Assembly: GCA_903851455.1 (NCBI GenBank)
Contig: CAINOM010000174.1
Location: forward strand, 1 to 5,693
Reading direction: 5' to 3'
From: an uncultured Bacteroidota bacterium
GTDB lineage: Bacteria > Bacteroidota > Bacteroidia > Chitinophagales > Chitinophagaceae
Length of the DNA stretch: 5,693 nucleotides
Shown piece after piece: positions 1 through 5,685 of the stretch; position 1 is the stretch's first letter; the number at the start of each line of letters is the position of its first letter. The notes under the pieces are model-generated. The model was not told where the DNA came from. It worked only from the letters and a program-made list of their open reading frames with translations, and ran no database searches. Position numbers and translations under genes: made by a program.

Positions 1-2
1 CG

Positions 3-1181
3 GCGTTTGGACGCGCGCTGGTGGTTGAGCCTTATCTGGCCAGCGTGGTGCTGGGTGGCCTGACGGTCGCGCGCGCCGGGTCGGCTGCGCAGCGCGCGCT
101 GTTGCTGCCGGGCGTCATGGCCGGCACGACGCGGCTGGCTCTGGCGGCGGCCGAGCCGCATAACGGTTACGACCTGTGTGACGTGCGTTGTAGCGCCCGT
201 GCCGATGGCGCCGGTTTTGTGCTCAACGGCAGCAAGAGCGTGGTGCTCGGCGCCGCGGCTGCCGATCTGCTGGTGGTCAGCGCCCGCACCAGCGGGCAGG
301 GCGATGAGCGCGCCGGCCTGTCGCTGTTTCTGGTGGCGCGTGATGCGCCCGGTGTGGTGCTGAGGTCGTATGCAACCATCGATGGCCGGCGGGCTGCCGA
401 GGTGCAATTGACCGATATGTGTGTTGGTCCGGAAGCGGTTCTTGGCCTGTTGGGTGAAGCGGCCGCGCATCTGGATGCCGCGAAACTGATGGGCAGCATC
501 GTGGTGCTTGGCGAAGCGGTCGGCTGCCTCGAAGGCGCGGTCGCGACCACTGCGTCATACCTCAACAACCGCGAGCAGTTTGGTCAGAAGCTGGCCAAAT
601 TCCAGGCGCTGCGCCATCGTGTTGCCGACATGTATGTGGCCAAGGAAGAGACACGTGCTCTGTGCCTGCTGGCCGCGCAGCGCGTGGCCAGCGGCAGCGC
701 CCGCGCCGCTGAAGCGGTGGCCGCCGCCAAGGCCTGGATCGGCCAGGCCGGCCGGCAGGTCGCGGAGGATGCCGTGCAACTGCACGGTGCCATCGCCATT
801 ACCGACGAGTATGTTGCCGGACATTATCTGAAACGCCTGATCGCCCTCGACCGCATGTTTGGCGACGAGCGCATGAATGACAGCGACCGCAAGGTGGGCT
901 ATTATTTCCCTTACAAGAAGAAAGCAAAAGAAGTAGTGGTGCTCGATATCCCGGAAGGGTACAAGGTAACACACCTGCCCCCTGCTGCACATGGCGGGCT
1001 GGAGGGTGTATGGAGCTATACCATTTCTTACAAGGCAGACAAGAAAACGATAACGCTGACCAAGGAATACGAACTGCAGTCCCTTTCATTGAGCCCGCAG
1101 CAATTCGCAAATAACAACAAGATCATTGACGAGCTTAACCACGAATACAAAGAATCGGTTGTGCTCACAGCTAAGAAATAA
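3..1181 (+). CDS. Composite ORF: acyl-CoA dehydrogenase (5' partial) joined to the C-terminus of a DUF3857-type protein
   Basis: The frame is open from the window edge (A-F-G-R-A-L-V-V-E-P-Y), so the GTG at 21 is an internal valine and not a start. Counting residues from codon 3, about 1-288 are an acyl-CoA dehydrogenase, a flavoenzyme that makes the alpha,beta double bond in acyl-CoA. The FGRALVVEPYLASVVLGG stretch is typical of PimD-like (pimeloyl-CoA dehydrogenase small subunit) members. REQFGQKLAKFQALRHR (190-206) and LHGAIAITDEYVAGHYLKR (260-278) are family signatures; relatives usually have LHGG where this has LHGA. Roughly 80-90 N-terminal residues are missing, judged from the usual ~380 aa. 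After MFGDE (285-289) the expected tail (like GDADHHLRRFA) is replaced by DRKVGYYFPYKKK, which is Bacteroidota DUF3857 sequence. GC and codon use change at the same place. I am confident of both halves and believe the fusion is artificial. Exact substrate is not deducible. Confidence 0.85.
   Translation, partial: AFGRALVVEPYLASVVLGGLTVARAGSAAQRALLLPGVMAGTTRLALAAAEPHNGYDLCDVRCSARADGAGFVLNGSKSVVLGAAAADLLVVSARTSGQGDERAGLSLFLVARDAPGVVLRSYATIDGRRAAEVQLTDMCVGPEAVLGLLGEAAAHLDAAKLMGSIVVLGEAVGCLEGAVATTASYLNNREQFGQKLAKFQALRHRVADMYVAKEETRALCLLAAQRVASGSARAAEAVAAAKAWIGQAGRQVAEDAVQLHGAIAITDEYVAGHYLKRLIALDRMFGDERMNDSDRKVGYYFPYKKKAKEVVVLDIPEGYKVTHLPPAAHGGLEGVWSYTISYKADKKTITLTKEYELQSLSLSPQQFANNNKIIDELNHEYKESVVLTAKK
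863..893. other. Chimeric junction between GC-rich proteobacterial and Bacteroidota DNA
   Basis: Upstream of this interval codons are GC-rich and end in G or C (68% GC in the first 60 bases), and the protein is a near-complete acyl-CoA dehydrogenase. Downstream, A/T-ending codons appear at once (tat ttc cct tac aag aag aaa gca aaa gaa) and the protein matches the tail of a different family. The residues D-R-K-V-G-Y-Y-F probably already belong to the Bacteroidota side, which puts the join at about 863-885. The exact base cannot be fixed by eye. Confidence 0.8.
882..1181 (+). pseudogene. C-terminal fragment of a DUF3857/DUF3858-type exported protein
   Basis: About 97 residues, from DRKVGYYFPYKKK through the stop at 1179-1181. 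YYFPYK, then VVVLDIPEGYKVTHLPP, then an alternating beta-rich stretch (WSYTISYKADKKTITLTKEY) and KESVVLTAKK at the end are typical of the last domain of Bacteroidota proteins with an N-terminal DUF3857 and a central transglutaminase-like domain. The upstream 500-600 residues expected for this family are absent because of the join. In the real genome it is most likely the 3' end of an intact gene just upstream of, and co-oriented with, the 1238-3334 gene (56-base gap). It is listed as a fragment because only its tail is here, not because it looks decayed: the frame is clean to its stop. Confidence 0.7.
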
Positions 1182-1237
1182 TACAGCGACTTAGATGGTA
1201 GCCTATCAGGTTGTTATTAACCAGAAAAAATATTCAG

Positions 1238-3334
1238 ATGAAAAAGCTTGCTTCATTTATTTTCATGTTCTCTGTTGCCGCACTTAGTGTCTCCGCGCAG
1301 CGATACACTAACGCCAGGCCGGTGGAGGAAGAATGGTCTTCCAAACCTGTGTTTCACCCAGTGCCGCGCGAGTTTGCCAACGAGTTTGCATACGTGATCC
1401 TCAACGACATATCTATCGACAACAGGGTTGATGGCAAGGATCTCAATAGCTATATTAATCTCCATCGCATAGTGAAAGTGCTGGATGACCGCGGGATAGA
1501 AAATTTTAAGACACTGGACCTGCCGGTTTATTTTGGCACAAGGGTGCCGCTGGTAAGGGCCCGCGTGATACTGCCCGATGGCAAAACAAGAGAGATAGCC
1601 AAAGACATGATACTGGTGACCCGCAACGCTCATGGCTACTGGTCCATTATTATCGCGCTTGAAGGCATGCAGAAAAATACGGAAATAGAATACCTCATCA
1701 AAGAGATACACACTGCTTCTAATTTCGTGACGATACCATTCCAGGAAATGATACCGGTAGTAGAGAGTCACTTCAGTATGTCTTACCCTAAGAATTATTT
1801 CTACGAAGAGAAGGGATACAACGGCGTACCGGATATCAAGGACACGCTCTTAAAGAACAGGCGTCGTATGGCCATATCGCTGTATGACATACCGAAACTT
1901 CGCCCGGAGCCTTCCAGCTTCTACGATCTCTATACCATGCGCGCAGAGCTCAGGCTGGACCACTACTTTGAAGAAAATGCAACCAACAGCATTGTAGAAT
2001 TTAAATGGGATGACCTTGGCAGGAAATTCTATGACAACTACTACAAGATCACCGATAAAGAGAAAGCTGCCGTAAACGAGTATCTGTCTGAACTTGGTGT
2101 TCGCCCTAACGGGAATGCATACGAGAACATGAAGAAGATAGAGAACGGAATAAAGACTACGATATCCGAATATGCTTACATAGACTACGATGACTCACGC
2201 GAAGTACTGGCGACAAAGCATATACGCAATATCTCTGTTTATGACGTTTCTTACGACCAGACCAAGAACCCGCTTGACAGCATCATCGCAAAGCGTTCTG
2301 CTACCTCCAACGGCATCATAAAGCTGTTCGTTGCCTGCTTCACACAGGCCGGCGTTGATTTTGAATTTGGCCTTGCAGGCGACAGGCATGAACACGTATT
2401 CGATTCCAAATTTGTAAACTGGAATAACCTCGACGAACCACTGTTCTACTTCCCCGATTTTAAGAAATTCCTCGACCCGGTAAGGAAGCTTTACCGCTAC
2501 CCTGTAGTACCTGAATGGGTACTCAACAACAAGGGTGTTTTCTGCTCCATACCACCCAACGGCTTCGTGACCGGCGACCTGATAAAGTACCGGAAAATAA
2601 CACCGATGTCTGAAAAGGAAACGCAGAGCAACATAGCGGCTGCAGTGTCCTTTACAAAGGACATGGATGCTCTTGTTGATGTTTCTTACTCATATACCGG
2701 CTACGCTTCTGCCAACCTGAGGGAAGAACTGGCCACGATGACTAAAGAAAAACAAAAAGACCTGGTGAGGGATATGGTGTCGTTCGTGCGTAAGCCGGAG
2801 GATATTGAAAAGTATACGATCTCAAACGAAACGCCTGACAACTTCTACAAGAACAAGCCACTGGAGATCACTGCCACAGTGAATACCTCAGCACTCACTG
2901 AAGACGCAGGTAAGAATTACTTATTCAGTATAGGCAAAATAATAGGCAAGCAACAGCAACTGTATAACGAGGACGAGCGCCGGCTCCCGGTAGACCTCGA
3001 CTACCCGCATACCATGACGCGCACCATAACGCTTAATCTGCCGGTAGGTTGCAAAGTGCTTAACCCGGAAGTGCTGCGCATGCAGGCCGAATATGTGAAC
3101 CGCGAAGTGAAACCGGTGATCGGATTTAAATCTGACTATACGCTCATAGCTGACAAGAAGAAAGGCGACAAACTGGTGATCACCGTTACTGAATTCTACA
3201 CCCAATTGCATTTCTCGCCTGAGTACTACGAAAGGTATCGTGAGATCGTAAATAAGGCAGCTGACTTCAGCAAAGTAGCTTTATTGATCTCTAAGAAGGA
3301 TGAAAAGCGAGAGCACCGGATAACTAAGAAATAG
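1238..3334 (+). CDS. Exported DUF3857 domain protein with degenerate transglutaminase-like domain
   Basis: 698 aa. I chose the ATG at 1238 over the upstream TTG at 1211 because it opens a clean signal peptide (MKKLASFIFMFSVAALSVSA, cleavage before Q21) after an A-rich leader. Residues ~60-215 form the DUF3857 beta-rich domain (INLHRIVKVLDDRGIENFKTL, VRARVILPDGKTREIAKD). Residues ~300-420 align by eye with a transglutaminase core, but the usual Gly-Asp-Cys site reads ATSNGIIKLFVACF, putting Ser357 or a neighbour where Cys should be. The His position falls in FVNWNNLDEP (near Asn394); only the Asp of FLDP (Asp413) seems kept. A C-terminal beta domain (~600-690) follows. The protein is probably periplasmic or outer-membrane associated, and the family's biochemical role is unknown to me. 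A double TAG (3332-3337) ends it. Relative of the fragment upstream; probably co-transcribed with it, as no promoter box is visible in the gap. Confidence 0.85.
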   Translation: MKKLASFIFMFSVAALSVSAQRYTNARPVEEEWSSKPVFHPVPREFANEFAYVILNDISIDNRVDGKDLNSYINLHRIVKVLDDRGIENFKTLDLPVYFGTRVPLVRARVILPDGKTREIAKDMILVTRNAHGYWSIIIALEGMQKNTEIEYLIKEIHTASNFVTIPFQEMIPVVESHFSMSYPKNYFYEEKGYNGVPDIKDTLLKNRRRMAISLYDIPKLRPEPSSFYDLYTMRAELRLDHYFEENATNSIVEFKWDDLGRKFYDNYYKITDKEKAAVNEYLSELGVRPNGNAYENMKKIENGIKTTISEYAYIDYDDSREVLATKHIRNISVYDVSYDQTKNPLDSIIAKRSATSNGIIKLFVACFTQAGVDFEFGLAGDRHEHVFDSKFVNWNNLDEPLFYFPDFKKFLDPVRKLYRYPVVPEWVLNNKGVFCSIPPNGFVTGDLIKYRKITPMSEKETQSNIAAAVSFTKDMDALVDVSYSYTGYASANLREELATMTKEKQKDLVRDMVSFVRKPEDIEKYTISNETPDNFYKNKPLEITATVNTSALTEDAGKNYLFSIGKIIGKQQQLYNEDERRLPVDLDYPHTMTRTITLNLPVGCKVLNPEVLRMQAEYVNREVKPVIGFKSDYTLIADKKKGDKLVITVTEFYTQLHFSPEYYERYREIVNKAADFSKVALLISKKDEKREHRITKK

Positions 3335-3358
3335 TAGCTTCCCATTTACGAAGGATAG

Positions 3359-3386
3359 GCAGAGACGCAATGTATTGCGTCTCTGC
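3359..3386. repeat. Perfect 12-bp inverted repeat with TGTA loop between convergent genes
   Basis: Left arm GCAGAGACGCAA (3359-3370), loop TGTA (3371-3374), right arm TTGCGTCTCTGC (3375-3386), with no mismatch. It begins 24 bases after the first stop of the + strand gene and lies 97 bases beyond the end of the convergent minus-strand gene, so it could end transcription from both sides. Neither side has the T-run of a standard intrinsic terminator (tcatttaag follows on +). I recall GAGACGCAA...TTGCGTCTC palindromes as dispersed repeats in several bacterial genomes, but cannot check copy number here. Confidence 0.6.
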
Positions 3387-3483
3387 TCATTTAAGAACGC
3401 CTACAAAGTTTTGCTGCTATCTCGGTATTTACTTCCCCAATAAAAAGGGGCAATCTTTACAGTACCGGAATGCTAAAAGCGGA

Positions 3484-3765
3484 TCACTTTACAATGATGT
3501 CTTCCACTACCTTTTCCTCAAAGTATTCATTAAGGCGCGCGATCAGCTGCTCCTTGCCCAGCAGCAGTTCCTGCTTCAGCGGCGCAACATCGGTATAGAT
3601 GGTTAGCGTTTTCCCATACAGGGCTATGCTGCGGGTATAGCGGGAAATAGTTTTGCCCACAATGGTTTCCCACTCATCGCGCATGCGCAGTTCCGTCACT
3701 TTTGGTTTCCAGTGCGATTTCTCCAGGAGCTGCTTCAATGCCTCGGCCATGCTGTATGAACCCAT
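3484..3765 (-). CDS. DUF721/DciA-like protein
   Basis: 93 aa, a normal size for the small DUF721 proteins of Bacteroidota. Visible family features in order: MAEALKQLLEKSHWKPK (from residue 6), RDEWETIVGKTISRYT (about 29-44), then a beta hairpin GKTLTIYTDVAPLKQEL (about 51-67), and a helix LIARLNEYFEEKVVEDIIVK that ends the protein. The W-E-x-I-V-G motif and the SxxLxQEL-like ending of the hairpin are the diagnostic parts. In other bacteria longer DUF721 proteins are DciA, which helps load the replicative helicase DnaB; that this short form does the same is inference. The start is either ATG 3765 or ATG 3750, since the conserved region begins at the second Met. It converges with the 1238-3334 gene and is followed by an intergenic palindrome. 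Confidence 0.85.
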   Translation of the reverse strand: MGSYSMAEALKQLLEKSHWKPKVTELRMRDEWETIVGKTISRYTRSIALYGKTLTIYTDVAPLKQELLLGKEQLIARLNEYFEEKVVEDIIVK

Positions 3766-3769
3766 AGGA

Positions 3770-3777
3770 CAAAGTTA
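3770..3777 (-). promoter_or_regulatory. Candidate -7 box TAACTTTG for the DUF721 gene
   Basis: On the minus strand TAACTTTG matches the Bacteroidota -7 consensus TAnnTTTG. It ends five bases before ATG 3765, so transcription would begin at or very near that ATG. That favours either a leaderless message or translation from the second ATG (3748-3750). The nearest upstream TTTG (3790-3793) is only 12 bases away instead of about 19, so the -33 box is poor. Weak call. Confidence 0.35.
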
Positions 3778-3796
3778 TTGATAGCGCGTCAAACCA

Positions 3797-3822
3797 CCCG
3801 TTTTTAAAACGAAAAAACAGGG
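3797..3822 (-). terminator. Weak AT-rich hairpin after the 3853-4563 gene
   Basis: On the minus strand CCC, a bulged T, and GTTTTT can pair with AAAAAC and GGG across a 7-base loop (arms 3820-3822 and 3813-3818 against 3800-3805 and 3797-3799). It begins 31 bases past the stop of the upstream minus gene and before the DUF721 gene. No T-run follows the stem, and most pairs are A-T, so it would at best attenuate read-through. Confidence 0.3.
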
Positions 3823-3852
3823 AATCATTTTCACATCAAGGCTATGTTCCAT

Positions 3853-4563
3853 TTATTTTTTTACCGGCTTGGGCGCCTGCGCACCACCGATCTTCGTAAG
3901 TATAAAATAACTGGTGGGCACGGGTACGATCAGCGTTTCCGGCTTGCCGACCGATCTCAATTCATTCCTGCTCAGCGTTTGTTGATGTTCGCTGGGAAAG
4001 TCAGTGCCTGACATCTTGTAGCCATACGGCCTGAAAAAATCGTCCAGCACTTTTGCAAAATCGCTCTTATCAAGAACGGACGCGGCCAGTAGCCGGTCAT
4101 ACCGTATCTCTACCAGTTCGTTGCCGTCAAATAAAGTATCGGCAACCTTCAGGTTCGGCGTCTTTTTCAGGTACTCATTCCATTGAGGGGACGCAGCATA
4201 GACATCCGCCAGCTTTGCTGCTACATCGCGATAAGGAGCCATGCTGCACGCGAAACGGTAAAAATTATAGCTCTTTTTCAATTTCAGTGCAGCATCAAGC
4301 ATCGCCTTTACGTGCGTGAGCTCATTACTAAAATTCAGGTATAGCGTATCCGGATCAACACCATAGTCGCCACTGTTCGGTTCGTAAACAATAATGTTAC
4401 ACTTGCCCCTTGACTGCTCATAGGCATTGTAAATGCTCAGGCTCCTGGATATGGTTGCGGCTTTTTCTTTCACAACCACGATATGGTCTGTTGTGTCAAC
4501 GGTTATCTGTCCGTAGGTGTCGACTGAGACCAGCAAAAAAAGCAACGCCATTACCGCCTTCAT
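3853..4563 (-). CDS. Exported protein of unknown function
   Basis: 236 aa from ATG 4563; the longer frame begins at a TTG (4593) that overlaps a promoter-like box, so I prefer the ATG. The N-terminus is a signal peptide, MKAVMALLFLLVSVDTYG, cut before Q19; there is no lipobox Cys. The mature part has only two Cys (C55, C106), which could form one disulfide in the periplasm. Segments that stand out are KCNIIVYEPNSGDYGVDPDTL (about 54-74), a helical, aromatic-rich middle (LKKSYNFYRFACSMAPYRDV), a charged SDFAKVLDDFFRPYGYKM (167-184), and a Lys/Pro-rich end (APKPVKK). I recognise no domain and assign no function. It lies 57 bases after the PDZ gene on the same strand, and both products are exported, so they may act in the same compartment; whether they are co-transcribed is open because a -7 box lies between them. 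Confidence 0.75.
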   Translation of the reverse strand: MKAVMALLFLLVSVDTYGQITVDTTDHIVVVKEKAATISRSLSIYNAYEQSRGKCNIIVYEPNSGDYGVDPDTLYLNFSNELTHVKAMLDAALKLKKSYNFYRFACSMAPYRDVAAKLADVYAASPQWNEYLKKTPNLKVADTLFDGNELVEIRYDRLLAASVLDKSDFAKVLDDFFRPYGYKMSGTDFPSEHQQTLSRNELRSVGKPETLIVPVPTSYFILTKIGGAQAPKPVKK

Positions 4564-4590
4564 AATCTTCAATATCGTGATTTTAGAATG

Positions 4591-4598
4591 CAAATTTA
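4591..4598 (-). promoter_or_regulatory. Candidate -7 box TAAATTTG for the 3853-4563 gene
   Basis: The minus strand reads TAAATTTG, an exact TAnnTTTG match, 27 bases before ATG 4563, which would give a leader of about 20-25 bases. No TTTG is found about 19 bases upstream, so only half of the promoter is seen. The box also includes the TTG that would otherwise be read as an earlier start, which supports the ATG. Confidence 0.4.
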
Positions 4599-4620
4599 GC
4601 TCAATACCCGGAGGTGGATA

Positions 4621-5385
4621 TTATTTGCAGATGACCACATACATGGTTTTGCACTTCTTTCCTTCGTCATGCAGCTGCACGTTCACCACACCTACGCCAC
4701 CCTTTTTGAAAGTAGCAGTACCATCCAGCAACCCCCTGGTATAGCTGCCCACATTTTCTTTCCGGTATCGTGATATCTCCGTAGCATCCTTCTCATTCGT
4801 ATTATCGAAAACGCGTGCTGTCACTATAAATGGCTTCGCAGCATCATCACCCGCCCCTTCCAGTACCATCACGCGGATGGTATAGGTCTGCGCCTCTGCA
4901 TCAAAATTGAAAAAATAATTACCGCAGTCTGATGGAAAAGTCTTCACAACAGTCACGCCTCTCTTCTTCATTTCCCGCACATCGTTTTCGCATTGCTCGG
5001 TAAAGGCAGCAACAGGATCTATTGATTTGGTAGTGATCGAAGAAATAGCACCTCTTGTAAGATCATACTCACGCGGATTCTTTCCTTCCTTTGTATCTGC
5101 TACGGTCACGTGCACGATGGTGCCTACCTCACCTCTTATCATACCTACGACCTCAACCAGGGTTTTATCCAGGCAGCTTGTGCCGTTTACTTTTATGATA
5201 TAGTCAGTAGCTTTCAGATGCTGGTCTGCCGCAGACCCGGCCACGAGGCCCGATACCATGGGCATGGTGTGCCCACCGGTAGTATCCATTAAGAGCTGTG
5301 CGCCTATACCGCCAACGTTCTGGGCAAGTAGCGGGCTCTGCGAAATGCAGAAATAAAGAATAAAGAAAAAGATTGCTTTTTTCAT
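4621..5385 (-). CDS. Exported single-PDZ-domain protein
   Basis: 254 aa from ATG 5385, chosen because it opens a signal peptide (MKKAIFFFILYFCISQSPLLAQ, cleavage around residues 21-23); the frame extends 18 codons upstream without signal-like sequence. Residues ~26-96 are a PDZ domain of the kind found in C-terminal processing and HtrA-type proteases: GIGAQLLMD (carboxylate-loop region), LVAGSAADQHLKATDYIIKV, then LVEVVGMIRGEVGTIVHVTV. No serine protease domain follows. Residues ~120-254 are a beta-rich region that I do not recognise, with C132, C154, C245 and C253 as possible disulfide partners. Likely a periplasmic peptide-binding or scaffold protein; its ligand is unknown. It heads a minus-strand run of three genes and is divergent from the toxin gene. 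No clear TAnnTTTG box is seen on its own strand upstream. Confidence 0.8.
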   Translation of the reverse strand: MKKAIFFFILYFCISQSPLLAQNVGGIGAQLLMDTTGGHTMPMVSGLVAGSAADQHLKATDYIIKVNGTSCLDKTLVEVVGMIRGEVGTIVHVTVADTKEGKNPREYDLTRGAISSITTKSIDPVAAFTEQCENDVREMKKRGVTVVKTFPSDCGNYFFNFDAEAQTYTIRVMVLEGAGDDAAKPFIVTARVFDNTNEKDATEISRYRKENVGSYTRGLLDGTATFKKGGVGVVNVQLHDEGKKCKTMYVVICK

Positions 5386-5432
5386 GAGGTAAAAATAAGG
5401 GATGTAGCGATACCGTTCTGAAAAAGCTGCAA

Positions 5433-5449
5433 TTCCCATTTTTTGGGAA
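5433..5449. promoter_or_regulatory. Operator-like palindrome 1 (TTCCCATTTTTTGGGAA), over the -33 box
   Basis: A 17-bp palindrome with arms TTCCCA and TGGGAA around five T. It covers the TTTG at 5442-5445. A related palindrome lies 27 bp downstream, centre to centre. Confidence 0.5.
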
Positions 5450-5472
5450 ATCCAGATAATTACCTATTTTTG
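5442..5472 (+). promoter_or_regulatory. Bacteroidota-type promoter of the toxin gene (TTTG, 19 bp, TATTTTTG)
   Basis: TTTG at 5442-5445 and TATTTTTG at 5465-5472 match the Bacteroidota -33 (TTTG) and -7 (TAnnTTTG) elements with a spacer of exactly 19 bases. Transcription would begin near 5477-5480, leaving a leader of about 12 bases before ATG 5491. This is the most complete promoter in the window. Confidence 0.7.
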
Positions 5473-5476
5473 GTAA
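5460..5476. promoter_or_regulatory. Operator-like palindrome 2 (TTACCTATTTTTGGTAA), over the -7 box
   Basis: A 17-bp palindrome with arms TTACC and GGTAA that encloses the whole TATTTTTG box. It matches palindrome 1 at 13 of 17 positions. The differences at positions 3 and 15 (C/G against A/T) are paired changes that keep the symmetry, which suggests protein-binding half-sites. The likely binder is the toxin-antitoxin complex; the antitoxin gene is not in the window. Confidence 0.5.
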
Positions 5477-5490
5477 AATTTTGCTCTTGG

Positions 5491-5685
5491 ATGATTATCC
5501 GGTTCAACAATTCTTACTTGCAAAAACTATTTGAGAACAAACCTTTAACCGGGAAACCTCAATACGCGCACGACGTTATTCAAAAATTCAAGAAAACCAT
5601 TCTGAAATTACAATACGCGGATAACATCAGAGAATTACGGAAATTTAAAGGTCTGAATTTTGAAGCGCTAAAAGGTAATTTGTAG
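5491..5685 (+). CDS. HigB/RelE-family toxin, prematurely stopped
   Basis: 64 aa from ATG 5491, chosen because MIIRFNNSYLQKLFENK is the usual opening of these toxins and because it sits just after the promoter; the earlier TTG at 5443 lies inside the promoter. GKPQYAHDVIQKFKKTILKL, then DNIRELRKFKGLNFEALKG, match the plasmid-maintenance killer (HigB-like) group of RelE/ParE-fold mRNA interferases that cut ribosome-bound mRNA. Family members are about 90-100 aa and continue after LKG with a YSxRV...YR beta-strand region. Here TAG (5683-5685) follows GNL, and the next codons read Gly-Tyr, as family members do. The final strands holding catalytic residues are therefore lost, or there is a sequence error near the window end. 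GC is low (33% at 5581-5640). A HigA-type antitoxin would be expected downstream. Confidence 0.7.
   Translation: MIIRFNNSYLQKLFENKPLTGKPQYAHDVIQKFKKTILKLQYADNIRELRKFKGLNFEALKGNL

Noticed and set aside
1..890. Laterally acquired acyl-CoA dehydrogenase in a Bacteroidota genome
   Set aside because: The change occurs inside one reading frame without flanking mobile sequence, so a misassembly explains it better; kept only as an alternative in the findings.
167..1110. Several overlapping open frames on both strands in the first kilobase (for example 555-992 and 167-568 minus)
   Set aside because: They are shadows of the GC-rich dehydrogenase frame; their translations are low-complexity Ala/Arg/Pro mixtures with no family features.
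21..1181. GTG at 21 as the start of a natural 386-aa protein
   Set aside because: The frame is open to the window edge with family sequence (FGRAL) before it, and the C-terminal quarter belongs to another family.
1209..1222. GGTT...AACC inverted repeat before the 1238 gene
   Set aside because: A four-base arm is expected by chance, and there is no promoter box linked to it.
3435..3450. CCCC...GGGG stem in the convergent gap as a terminator
   Set aside because: Only four base pairs with an 8-base loop; too weak, and no T-run follows.
3370..3606. 78-aa + strand frame
   Set aside because: It starts inside the palindrome loop and runs antisense into the well-supported DUF721 gene; its translation has no recognisable character.
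3806..3818. A-rich run next to the DUF721 gene as an origin or phase-variable tract
   Set aside because: Runs of at most six A with interruptions; no DnaA boxes and no coding sequence in which slippage would matter.
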